Source of the DNA: Pseudomonadota bacterium | Lineage (GTDB): Bacteria; Pseudomonadota; Alphaproteobacteria; Rhizobiales; Xanthobacteraceae | Length of the DNA: 6,991 bases | Assembly: GCA_023430245.1 (NCBI GenBank) | Contig: JAEZBA010000297.1 | Location: 1-6,991 of the forward strand | Direction: 5' to 3' | In this document: piece after piece, positions 1-6,658 of the stretch | Position numbering within the stretch: position 1 is the first letter of the stretch | Layout of the letters: the number at the start of each line of letters is the position of its first letter | Translations under genes and position numbers: made by a program | The notes under the pieces: model-generated | Seen by the model: only the letters and a program-made list of their open reading frames with translations | Databases searched by the model: none | Told to the model about the DNA's origin: nothing

Positions 1-172
1 CCGGCATTTTTCGTGGGCGCGAGTGGCGCGCGGTCGTCAAATTCTTGGTAATCTCCTGCCCAAAATCTGTCCCGCCGTGAACCGGATGGGACTGGCTTGC
101 GACAAATGCCGAGCATCATTGTCCGATCCATATGGCGCAGGCACGCCACCAGCCTTGTGCCGCGGCCAAACA

Positions 173-178
173 GAGGGG
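173..178 (+). promoter_or_regulatory. Ribosome binding site of the SPFH gene
   Basis: GAGGGG lies 7 bases upstream of the ATG at 186. It decides the start: the same frame is open from an ATG at 132, but that codon has no comparable purine-rich site, and the extra 18 residues do not look like part of an SPFH protein. Confidence 0.75.
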
Positions 179-185
179 AAAAATC

Positions 186-1178
186 ATGTCCAAGATCCTG
201 ACACAGGCGACATCCGCCGCGACCGGCGGGGGCAGCGGTGGCGGCCGCGGCCGCAGCGTGCTCGTGATCGTCGGCGTCGCAATCCTGTTCGTGCTTGGCC
301 TGTCGATCGTACTCGGCAGCTGGTACACTATCGATCAGCGCGAACGCGGCGTCATCCTGCGCAACGGCAAGCTGATCGGCACCGCTACGCCCGGTCTGGG
401 ATTCAAGATTCCGTTCATCGATTCGATCGTGAAAATCTCGCTGGAAACCCAGCGTGTGCAGTTCGACAAGGTGAACTCCTACAGCCGCGACCAGCAGCCT
501 GCCGACCTGCTGATTTCGGTCAACTTCCGCGCTACCGAAGACAAGGTCGACGATCTTTATTCCCAATTCGGCAGCCTGCGTGGCTATGCGGACCGCATTC
601 TGCTTCCGACGGTGCAGTCGCAATCGAAGATCGTATTCGGTCAGTTCAATGCCGTGACCGCGATCCAGGAACGCGGCCGGCTGAACGCCGAGGTGATGGC
701 TGCCGTGCTCAAGCATGCCGAGGGACCGGTGGTGATCGAATCCGTGCAGATCGAGAATCTCGATTTTAGCAACGAGTATGAAAAGTCGATCGAACAGCGC
801 ATGCTGGCCGAAGTCGAAGTGCAGCGTCTGCGGCAGAATGCCGAGCGCGAGAAGGTGCAGGCCGAGATCGTCGTCACGAAGGCGACGGCCGAAGCCAATG
901 CCGTACGCCAGCGCGCCCAGGCCGAGGCCGAGGCGATCCGCCTGCGCGGCGAGGCGGAGGCCGCGGCGATCCGCGCCCGTGGTGCTGCGTTGGGCGACAA
1001 TCCGAATCTCGTGAACCTGGTTCAGGCCGAGAAATGGGATGGCAAGCTGCCGGTGACGATGCTGCCTGGCGGCGCGGTGCCGATGCTCAATCTTGACCCT
1101 CGCGCCGTGACGCCCTCGCCCGCCGGCGCGCGCGCGTCAGCGCCGGCGCAGAGCCCGATCACCTCATCCGCCCGGTAG
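186..1178 (+). CDS. SPFH/prohibitin (band 7) family membrane protein
   Basis: A 330-residue membrane-anchored scaffold protein of the prohibitin/HflC-like SPFH group. Visible parts, in order: a Gly/Ser-rich cytoplasmic N-terminus (about 1-23), one hydrophobic transmembrane segment (about 24-46), an SPFH domain (about 47-200) opening with a YTIDQRERGVILRNGK stretch typical of prohibitins, a long Ala/Glu/Arg-rich coiled coil (about 196-268), the NLVQAEKWDGKLP motif (275-289) found at the end of many bacterial prohibitin-type proteins, and a Pro/Ala/Ser-rich tail (306-330). Family members form large ring oligomers at the membrane and often modulate proteases such as FtsH or organise membrane microdomains; the exact role here cannot be read from the sequence. 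No hflK-like partner lies beside it. It seems transcribed alone and has no evident link to the dehalogenase genes. Confidence 0.93.
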   Translation: MSKILTQATSAATGGGSGGGRGRSVLVIVGVAILFVLGLSIVLGSWYTIDQRERGVILRNGKLIGTATPGLGFKIPFIDSIVKISLETQRVQFDKVNSYSRDQQPADLLISVNFRATEDKVDDLYSQFGSLRGYADRILLPTVQSQSKIVFGQFNAVTAIQERGRLNAEVMAAVLKHAEGPVVIESVQIENLDFSNEYEKSIEQRMLAEVEVQRLRQNAEREKVQAEIVVTKATAEANAVRQRAQAEAEAIRLRGEAEAAAIRARGAALGDNPNLVNLVQAEKWDGKLPVTMLPGGAVPMLNLDPRAVTPSPAGARASAPAQSPITSSAR

Positions 1179-1192
1179 GAGATCGCGACGAC

Positions 1193-1217
1193 CGGAAGCA
1201 CCCAAGGGGGGCTTCCG
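1193..1217 (+). terminator. Hairpin after the SPFH gene, possible terminator
   Basis: CGGAAGC (1193-1199) pairs with GCTTCCG (1211-1217). After an A-G mismatch, CCC pairs with GGG, leaving a 3-base loop. It starts 15 bases after the SPFH stop codon. No T-tract follows, so it is not a textbook intrinsic terminator; it may act as an mRNA 3' end stabiliser or in Rho-dependent termination. Confidence 0.4.
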
Positions 1218-1246
1218 CCGCTCGCACACAATGTTAGACTTCAGCC

Positions 1247-1471
1247 ATGGATCGCGCGTCGCTCCTCGGCCAGTCGCAACAGCTCGAGCGTCACATCGCG
1301 CTCGTTGAGGAGGATTTGACGCGGCAACGCGAGATCGTCGCTGATCTGCTGCGCGACGATCGCGACGCCTCCTCTGCCATGGACTTGCTGCACGAGTTTG
1401 AGGCGCTCTACGCGCGCCTCATCGCCGACCGCGAGATTGTGCGGCGGAAGCTGGATTACGCAACACGCTGA
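1247..1471 (+). CDS. Small charged helical protein, function unknown
   Basis: A 74-residue protein with no signal peptide or membrane segment. Its composition is dominated by Leu, Glu, Asp and Arg in heptad-like spacing (LEEDL-type runs, QLERHIALVEEDLTRQREIV at residues 12-31), so it should be mostly alpha-helical, with two helices (about 5-36 and 42-70) joined by a short Asp-rich turn. Small proteins of this pattern are, from memory, common in Rhizobiales as uncharacterised conserved hypotheticals, which favours a real gene. The ATG at 1247 is chosen because it begins the helical pattern; there is no strong ribosome binding site upstream, which lowers confidence. It lies 68 bases after the SPFH stop and is convergent with the IclR gene. 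An antisense open frame covers the same bases but gives a protein with no recognisable features. Confidence 0.65.
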   Translation: MDRASLLGQSQQLERHIALVEEDLTRQREIVADLLRDDRDASSAMDLLHEFEALYARLIADREIVRRKLDYATR

Positions 1472-1520
1472 GGCGGGCCGAGGCTTGCCAGCTTCGTGAC
1501 ATGCCAGGGCGCCTGCGATC

Positions 1521-2297
1521 CTATTTTTGCGCACCGGAATATTGCAGGCTGATCTTGGCCGAGACCTCCCGCAGCCGCGGCACCAGAACATTGTCCACCT
1601 GGCCCTGTGGCAAGGCGTCGCGCAGATAGATCAGCACCATCGCAGCCACGGCCGTGTCGCCCGAATAGACCGGTACCGCAATCGCGCGCGTCCCCTCGAT
1701 CGGCGTGTTGTAGTCATGGACAGCATAGCCGCGCCCAAGCGCTTCGGCGATTTCGCGCCTGGCCGTCCGCACCACAGCGTCTCGCTCCGAAACTTTTTCC
1801 TGCAACAGCGCGGAGCGGACGATCTCTTCTCGCTGCCTCGGCTTCGACCACGCCAGGAGCGCAATACCGGAAGCGGAATACAAAAGCGGAAAGCGTATAT
1901 GCTCGAACCTCCGCAGATTGATCGGAGCGCTGTCACGATTGGAGACTTCAATCACCATCGTCGCGCCTTCTCGAACCATGAACTCCGCCGGCCATTTCAC
2001 CACGGTCGCGAAGTCGTTGAGGAGACGTCGGATTGTCTGAGTGGGCGCACTTTCCCGATCGACCGAGCTGAAAAGATCCCGGACCCGCGGTGACAACCGG
2101 TAACCGGCATTTGCAGCTCGTTCGATGTAGCCTGCGTGTCGCAGCGTATGTAGCAACCGCACGACGGTGGCCTTAGGCAGCCCAGTCGCGTCAACAAGGA
2201 CGGCAAGGCTTGCGGGCCCCGCTTCATTGATCGCGGCAAGAAGCAACAGCCCTCGCTCTAGCGCATGTACAGTCTGAGAGGCACGGGCCGCAGCCAT
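1521..2297 (-). CDS. IclR-family transcriptional regulator
   Basis: A 258-residue regulator, the usual length for IclR proteins. It has an N-terminal winged helix-turn-helix (about 8-70; ALERGLLLLAAI at 12-23, then TGLPKATVVRLLHTLRHAGY at 38-57 holding the recognition helix) and a C-terminal effector-binding domain (about 75-250) with the family's YSASGIALLAW region (140-150) and GYAVHDYNTPIEGTRAIAVP (190-209). The start at 2297 is chosen because AAGG lies 5 bases upstream of it and because the HTH then begins near residue 8; an upstream in-frame ATG at 2456 would add 53 residues and run across the start of the divergent gene. Overall the protein resembles the MhpR-like branch, whose known members sense hydroxylated aromatic acids. 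Its divergent position next to the receptor/dehalogenase operon makes it the likely local regulator. The effector is inferred, not shown. Confidence 0.93.
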   Translation of the reverse strand: MAAARASQTVHALERGLLLLAAINEAGPASLAVLVDATGLPKATVVRLLHTLRHAGYIERAANAGYRLSPRVRDLFSSVDRESAPTQTIRRLLNDFATVVKWPAEFMVREGATMVIEVSNRDSAPINLRRFEHIRFPLLYSASGIALLAWSKPRQREEIVRSALLQEKVSERDAVVRTARREIAEALGRGYAVHDYNTPIEGTRAIAVPVYSGDTAVAAMVLIYLRDALPQGQVDNVLVPRLREVSAKISLQYSGAQK

Positions 2298-2300
2298 CAC

Positions 2301-2307
2301 CACCTTC
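2301..2307 (-). promoter_or_regulatory. Ribosome binding site of the IclR gene
   Basis: Read on the minus strand, GAAGGTG precedes the ATG at 2297 with the AAGG core 5 bases away. It supports the shorter IclR start over the in-frame ATG at 2456. Confidence 0.65.
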
Positions 2308-2334
2308 AGTCCAGTTTCGACGCGTTCCGGCTTT

Positions 2335-2359
2335 TGGTCCGCCTGGTGGACCACTGGTC
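2335..2359. promoter_or_regulatory. Putative IclR operator in the divergent intergenic region
   Basis: Two overlapping inverted repeats lie in the 153-bp gap between the divergent starts. TGGTCC (2335-2340) and GGACCA (2348-2353) are perfect 6-bp arms with a 7-base spacer. GACCA-C-TGGTC (2349-2359) is a perfect 11-bp palindrome. The two TGGTC half-sites are 20 bp apart, near two helical turns. IclR proteins bind short palindromes in such gaps, often as paired dimers, so this is the best operator candidate. It lies 38 bp from the IclR ATG and 91 bp from the Bug ATG. No convincing -35/-10 pair could be fixed for either direction; TTCACA (2387-2382) and TTAATA (2365-2360) on the minus strand are a weak candidate for the regulator's promoter. 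Confidence 0.45.
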
Positions 2360-2437
2360 TATTAAGCTTTTTTCGAGGGCTTGTGAACCTCAGAATGGGT
2401 CCAACCGTCGGCTCGACCGTCGGAATGACACCGCTCC

Positions 2438-2443
2438 GGGAGG
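2438..2443 (+). promoter_or_regulatory. Ribosome binding site of the Bug receptor gene
   Basis: GGGAGG stands 7 bases before the ATG at 2451. It fixes the start there and excludes the in-frame ATG at 2265, which lies inside the divergent IclR gene. Confidence 0.75.
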
Positions 2444-2450
2444 CTCCGCC

Positions 2451-3434
2451 ATGCAAGGCAAGTTACTGAATCGTCGACTATTCATTGGTGCCAGTGTGGC
2501 CGCGATCGGTTCCGCGATCGGCTTCGATGCCCGCGCCCAATCGCAAAACGCGGTGCGCTTGATCTATCCCTTTGCCGCCGGAAGTGGTGGCGACACCTTG
2601 GCCCGAATCGTGGCCGAGAAGCTGAGCACTGGGCTGTCAGTGCCGGTAATCGTCGATAACCGAACGGGTGCGGCCGGCCGGATCGGCGTCAAAGCCGTGG
2701 TGGCAGCGGAGCCCGACGGAACGACCTTGCTGTTTATTCCAAACCCGCCGGTGGCGATCTATCCGCACTCCTATCCCAACCTCGAATACGATCCGGTGCG
2801 CGATCTGACGCCGGTCTCGCTCGCGGCAACCTTCGATGTCGCGCTCGTGGTCTCGTCGAAGAACGACATCAAGTCGGTCAAGGACCTGATCGCCTGGGCG
2901 AGGGCTAACCCATCGCAGGCCAATTACGGTTCGCCCGGTGCGGGCGGCCTGGGCCACTTCTTGGGAGTCATGATCGCAACCGATACCGGCCTCGATCTCA
3001 AGCATGTCAGCTATCGCGGCTCCGGAGCGGTCATGGCCGACCTTCTCGGTGGTCAGATCCCAATAGCCGTGATCCCACTGGGCGATGCGCTGGAACTGCA
3101 TCGCGGCGGCAAGGCGAGGGTGCTGGCGACATCCGGCGACACCCGGTCGCCGCTCCTGCCGGACGTGCCCACGATGAAGGAAGCTGGCATCAACGCCCAG
3201 GGACAAGGCTGGTACGCGGTCTATGCACCCGCCAATACGCCTGCCGAGACCGTCAAGCGGCTCAACAAGATCGTCGTCGACAGCCTCTCCGACCCCGCAA
3301 CCAAAGAGAAGATCCTGAAATTGAACATTGTCCCTCGAACGTCCAGCCCCGAAGAACTAGCCGGGTTCCGCGATGCGGACAGTGCTCGCTGGGCGCCGGC
3401 GGTCAAAGCATCTGGATTCAAGCCGCAACAATGA
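2451..3434 (+). CDS. Bug/TctC-family periplasmic substrate-binding protein
   Basis: A 327-residue solute receptor of the Bug (Bordetella uptake gene, TctC-like) family, of normal length. The N-terminus is an export signal: NRRLFIG (7-13) followed by a hydrophobic stretch and DARA ahead of a likely cleavage after Ala29. The twin Arg followed by Leu-Phe-Ile resembles a Tat motif. The mature part shows family hallmarks: IYPFAAGSGGD (38-48), VIVDNRTGAAGRIG (66-79), NYGSPGAGGLGHF (158-170), YRGSGAVMADLLGGQIP (188-204) and LPDVPTMKEAG (236-246). Such proteins bind carboxylates or aromatic acids in the periplasm and usually hand them to a TctA/TctB membrane pair. No membrane partner is present here, so this is an orphan receptor. 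Its stop codon overlaps the dehalogenase start by ATGA, which strongly suggests one transcript, coupled translation and a shared substrate; the ligand is inferred to be a halogenated aromatic acid. Confidence 0.95.
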   Translation: MQGKLLNRRLFIGASVAAIGSAIGFDARAQSQNAVRLIYPFAAGSGGDTLARIVAEKLSTGLSVPVIVDNRTGAAGRIGVKAVVAAEPDGTTLLFIPNPPVAIYPHSYPNLEYDPVRDLTPVSLAATFDVALVVSSKNDIKSVKDLIAWARANPSQANYGSPGAGGLGHFLGVMIATDTGLDLKHVSYRGSGAVMADLLGGQIPIAVIPLGDALELHRGGKARVLATSGDTRSPLLPDVPTMKEAGINAQGQGWYAVYAPANTPAETVKRLNKIVVDSLSDPATKEKILKLNIVPRTSSPEELAGFRDADSARWAPAVKASGFKPQQ

Positions 3435-6400
3435 AGCTGTTCTCGTACAAGAACCGTCCGGTTCATCTTGGCCCCTACCCGCTGGAGCGGCTGCGCCGGT
3501 CATCGGCCCAGGCCGACCTTGCCGCGGTTCCAAAGATGGCGCCAGTCTCGTTCGACGAACCGGACAATCCGGAATCGCTGGTCAACGCGATGACGCGCTA
3601 TATCGGCATGTTCGACGTGGTGCGGGACGGCGCAGTCACGCCGATTGCCGCGGAGATTCCCGATGACCCGCAAGAGCGCTCCAACCATCTGAAGGCGGCC
3701 GGCTATTATTACGACGCGACCATGGTCGGCGTCGCTGCGTTGCCGCAAGCGGCTCTGCTCGAGACGCCGATCCGAAATCCAAGCCTTCCGGTCCTGGTGG
3801 CTGAACTGGAGAAAGGTCAGCCCAAGAGCTTCGCCGCCGGCATCGACGTCATCTATGCCGACGTCCTTGAGTCCGCACGCAAGACGCTCGGGCCGATCCC
3901 GCACCACAGCCATGCGCTGGTCTTCCTGGTCGAATATACCCGCGATCCGACACCGTCCGAACCCGGCACCGACTGGTTCATGGACAGCCAGCCCCAGCGC
4001 GCCGGCCTGCTCGCGGCCAATACCGCGATCCTGTTGTCGAGCTATATCCGCCTGCTCGGCTATGAGGCCCGCGCGCATACGGTGACGAGCAGCGACGTCG
4101 ACCTGAACAGACTCGCGGTCTCGGCCGGACTTGCGCGTGTGACCGCAGATGGCGAGGCGATCGAAAATCCCTATGTCGGACGCCGCTTCGGGCTTGCCGC
4201 CGTCACCACGACCCTCGCGCTGCAACCCGATCTGCCGCTTGCCGCACAGGAAATTGCTGACAAGCTGAGAAGCCATGGTCCGGCTTGGTGGCTCGGCAAG
4301 GGCACCTCCAAGAATGCCTTCAACAACGTGCCCTATCGTAAGCGTCCGTTCCATCTCGGCGCCTATCCGTTCGAAAAACTGAAGCGGCGCGACGAAACCA
4401 CGACGTTCATCGACGAGCCGCGCGTGCCGCGCTTCCCCAAGCGCGCCGACTTCTTCGCCCGTGCCGTGTTCGGCGACATGGGCAAGGAGATGCAGAACAA
4501 CGCCAAGGGCGGATTTTACGTGCAGAAATCTGCGATCGGCGCCTGCGCCCGTCGCGCGCTGGGCGCGTTGCTGCTGCTGCAATTCGGCGATGCGCGCGGG
4601 CCGGTCTCGCCCTCGGTGTCCGATCCTGCCCGCAACGCCGCGAATGTGAAGGCCGCCTCCTATTACATGGCAACCGATGCGGTCGGCCTCTCGCGCTGTC
4701 CGGAATGGGCCTATTACAGCCACGACGCCGCCGGCAATGTGATGAAGCCCTATCACAAGAACGCAATTTCGATGCTCTACGACCAGGGGCACGAAACCTT
4801 CGAGGGCGCGAGCGGCGACGACTGGATTTCGGTTGCGCAAAGCATGCGCGCCTATCTGCGCTTCTCGCTTCTGGGTGGGGTGATTGCCGAGCAGATCCGC
4901 AGGCTTGGCTATTCGGCGCGCGTGCACACCGTGCTGGATGGCGACGTGCTGCAGCCACCGCTGCTGCTGCTGTCGGGACTTGGCGAAGTCTCGCGCATCG
5001 GCGAGGTGATCCTCAACCCCTATCTCGGTCCGAGGCTCAAATCGGGCATCGTTACCACCGATTTGCCCTTCACCTACGACAAGCCGCTCGATTTCGGACT
5101 GCAGACCTTCTGTAACAACTGCAACAAATGCGCGCGCGAATGTCCGTCCGGTGCCATCACCGCCGGACCGAAGTTGATGTACAACGGCTACGAGATCTGG
5201 AAGTCGGACGCGGAAAAATGCGCACGCTACCGGATCACCAACCAGGGCGGCGCGATGTGCGGCCGCTGCATGAAAACCTGTCCGTGGAATCTCGAAGGGC
5301 TGTTTTCCGAAGCGGCGTTCCGCTGGGTGGCGATGCGCTTTCCGGGCGCCGCGCGGTGGATTGCCTGGCTGGACGATCGGCTCGGTCGCGGCGGCATCAA
5401 TCCAGTCAAGAAATGGTGGTGGGATATCGATCTCGATCGCGCCACCGGGCAGCACAAGCGCGCCAAGGCGACGCATGCGCGTGGTCTCAATCGCGAACTC
5501 GACCTCAAATATGAGGACCAGACACTCGCAGTTTATCCGGCCGACGTGATGCCGCCGCCCTATCCGGTGCCGTTCCCGGTCAACCGCGAGGCGGGTATCG
5601 AACGCTATCGTTCGATGCTGTCGCCCGACGAGCACAAGGCCCGCATCGCGCGCGGCGAAACCGCTGACCTGGTACCCCAGTTCAAGATTCCTGACGGACC
5701 GCCGCCGGTCTTTCCGGTGATCCTGAAGCGTCGTGAGGACATGGCCGACGATGTCGCCCGTTTCGAATTCGTCGCAGCCAATGGCGGCGAGCTACCGAAG
5801 TTCGACGCCGGCGCGCATGTGGACGTTGTGATCGCACCGGAATATCTGCGGCAATACAGCCTGGCCGGCAATCCCGCTGATAATTCCAAATATGTGCTCG
5901 GCGTCCAGCGCGAGCCGCAAGGCCGCGGTGGCTCGATGCTGATGCTGCGCGCGTTCCGCGAGGGCCGACGCGTTTTCATTTCGCCGCCGCGCAATCACTT
6001 CCCCCTACACGAGGACGCGACAAAGTCGTTTTTGTTCGCCGGCGGCATCGGCATTACGCCGATGCTCACCATGGCGCATCGGCTTCATGAATTGGGCCGC
6101 GATTTCGAACTGCATTACAGCGCCCGCAGCCGTCCGTCAGCCGCGTTCATGTCTGACCTGTCGCAGGTGTCGTGGCACAATCGCGTGCGGCTGCACATGA
6201 AAGACGAAGGTGCGCGGGCCGACTTCGATAACCTACTTCCGCGCTATCAGGATGGTTTCCATCTCTATACATGCGGATCGCCCCGATACATGGACGGGCT
6301 GTTCGCAATCGCCGAGGCCAAGGGGTGGCCGGAGGAGGCCTTGCACCGCGAATATTTTACCGTTCCCGAGCCACCGGATTATGTGAACGAGCCGTTCACG

Positions 6401-6655
6401 CTGAAGCTGGCGCGCAGCGGCAAGCAGATCGACGTTCCCGCCGACAAGCGGGCGACCGACGTGCTCGCAGAAATGGGCATCGTCGTGGATACGAAATGCT
6501 CCGACGGAATCTGCGGCGTTTGCGCCGTCAAGGTCCTGTCCGGCGATGTCGAACATCGCGATCACGTCCTGAGCAAGAAAGAACGTGAACAGCGAATGAT
6601 CCTGTGCTGCTCACGGGCTGCGCAGCCTGGCAGCGAGATCGAAGTCGATCTTTAG
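3431..6655 (+). CDS. rdhA: Self-sufficient cobalamin-dependent reductive dehalogenase fused to a flavin/2Fe-2S reductase
   Basis: A 1074-residue fusion that should remove a halogen from an organohalide, using NAD(P)H as electron source. Domains: a degenerate RdhA-like copy (about 1-290); the catalytic cobalamin-binding RdhA half (about 300-555); two 4Fe-4S motifs, CNNCNKCARECP (Cys561, 564, 567, 571) and Cys597 plus CGRCMKTCP (Cys610, 613, 617); a Trp-rich RdhA tail (NPVKKWWWD, 657-665); a Pro-rich linker (about 700-760); a flavin-binding barrel with RQYSL (807-811); an NAD(P)H domain with GGIGITP (871-877) and CGSP (948-951); and a plant-type 2Fe-2S ferredoxin (Cys1023, 1028, 1031, 1059). 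There is no Tat signal and no rdhB-type anchor gene nearby, unlike respiratory RdhAs, so it is placed in the cytoplasm. The layout matches BhbA of Comamonas and fused relatives of NpRdhA, which act on halogenated hydroxybenzoates and phenols; the substrate here is inferred. Candidate acid Tyr: 428 or 429. The start overlaps the preceding stop by ATGA and has no strong ribosome binding site, so translational coupling is likely. Confidence 0.96.
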   Translation: MKLFSYKNRPVHLGPYPLERLRRSSAQADLAAVPKMAPVSFDEPDNPESLVNAMTRYIGMFDVVRDGAVTPIAAEIPDDPQERSNHLKAAGYYYDATMVGVAALPQAALLETPIRNPSLPVLVAELEKGQPKSFAAGIDVIYADVLESARKTLGPIPHHSHALVFLVEYTRDPTPSEPGTDWFMDSQPQRAGLLAANTAILLSSYIRLLGYEARAHTVTSSDVDLNRLAVSAGLARVTADGEAIENPYVGRRFGLAAVTTTLALQPDLPLAAQEIADKLRSHGPAWWLGKGTSKNAFNNVPYRKRPFHLGAYPFEKLKRRDETTTFIDEPRVPRFPKRADFFARAVFGDMGKEMQNNAKGGFYVQKSAIGACARRALGALLLLQFGDARGPVSPSVSDPARNAANVKAASYYMATDAVGLSRCPEWAYYSHDAAGNVMKPYHKNAISMLYDQGHETFEGASGDDWISVAQSMRAYLRFSLLGGVIAEQIRRLGYSARVHTVLDGDVLQPPLLLLSGLGEVSRIGEVILNPYLGPRLKSGIVTTDLPFTYDKPLDFGLQTFCNNCNKCARECPSGAITAGPKLMYNGYEIWKSDAEKCARYRITNQGGAMCGRCMKTCPWNLEGLFSEAAFRWVAMRFPGAARWIAWLDDRLGRGGINPVKKWWWDIDLDRATGQHKRAKATHARGLNRELDLKYEDQTLAVYPADVMPPPYPVPFPVNREAGIERYRSMLSPDEHKARIARGETADLVPQFKIPDGPPPVFPVILKRREDMADDVARFEFVAANGGELPKFDAGAHVDVVIAPEYLRQYSLAGNPADNSKYVLGVQREPQGRGGSMLMLRAFREGRRVFISPPRNHFPLHEDATKSFLFAGGIGITPMLTMAHRLHELGRDFELHYSARSRPSAAFMSDLSQVSWHNRVRLHMKDEGARADFDNLLPRYQDGFHLYTCGSPRYMDGLFAIAEAKGWPEEALHREYFTVPEPPDYVNEPFTLKLARSGKQIDVPADKRATDVLAEMGIVVDTKCSDGICGVCAVKVLSGDVEHRDHVLSKKEREQRMILCCSRAAQPGSEIEVDL
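3446..5080 (+). repeat. Diverged internal duplication within the dehalogenase gene
   Basis: The protein contains two related halves. YKNRPVHLGPYPLERL (6-21) matches YRKRPFHLGAYPFEKL (302-317); HLKAAGYYYDATMVGVAALP (86-105) matches NVKAASYYMATDAVGLSRCP (405-424); IRLLGYEARAHTV (206-218) matches IRRLGYSARVHTV (489-501); and SAGLARVTADGEAIENPYVG (231-250) matches LSGLGEVSRIGEVILNPYLG (514-533). The first half lacks the 4Fe-4S cysteines that follow the second, so it is a vestigial, presumably structural copy. A duplicated N-terminal domain is, from memory, also described in the NpRdhA structure. The match is at protein level; the DNA has diverged. Confidence 0.85.
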
Positions 6656-6658
6656 ACG

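Noticed and set aside
23..769. A 248-codon plus-strand frame overlapping the SPFH gene
   Set aside because: Its translation is Arg/Pro-rich low-complexity sequence typical of an out-of-frame read; the SPFH frame explains the region.
1505..1527. CAGG-GCG-CCTG followed by TATTTTT as a terminator for the 74-residue gene
   Set aside because: A four-base stem is too weak, and the T-run also encodes the last codons of the IclR gene.
1241..1591. A 116-codon minus-strand frame opposite the 74-residue gene
   Set aside because: It has no family pattern and overlaps the end of the IclR gene; the plus-strand protein has coherent helical composition.
2265..2450. N-terminal extension of the Bug protein from the ATG at 2265
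   Set aside because: It would place 62 residues before a normal signal peptide and overlap the IclR coding region; GGGAGG supports the ATG at 2451.
2298..2456. N-terminal extension of the IclR protein from the ATG at 2456
   Set aside because: It would cover the whole divergent promoter region and the Bug start; the ATG at 2297 has a good ribosome binding site and gives the usual family length.
3500..5635. A 711-codon open frame on the minus strand opposite the dehalogenase
   Set aside because: It is the mirror of a GC-biased coding frame; its translation is His/Arg/Gly-rich with no domain, while the plus strand shows clear family motifs throughout.
3431..6655. The dehalogenase read as a QueG (epoxyqueuosine reductase) or a plain ferredoxin-type reductase
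   Set aside because: QueG is about 350-400 residues and lacks the duplicated N-terminal half, the Trp-rich tail and the fused flavin/2Fe-2S reductase; the whole architecture fits the catabolic RdhA group.
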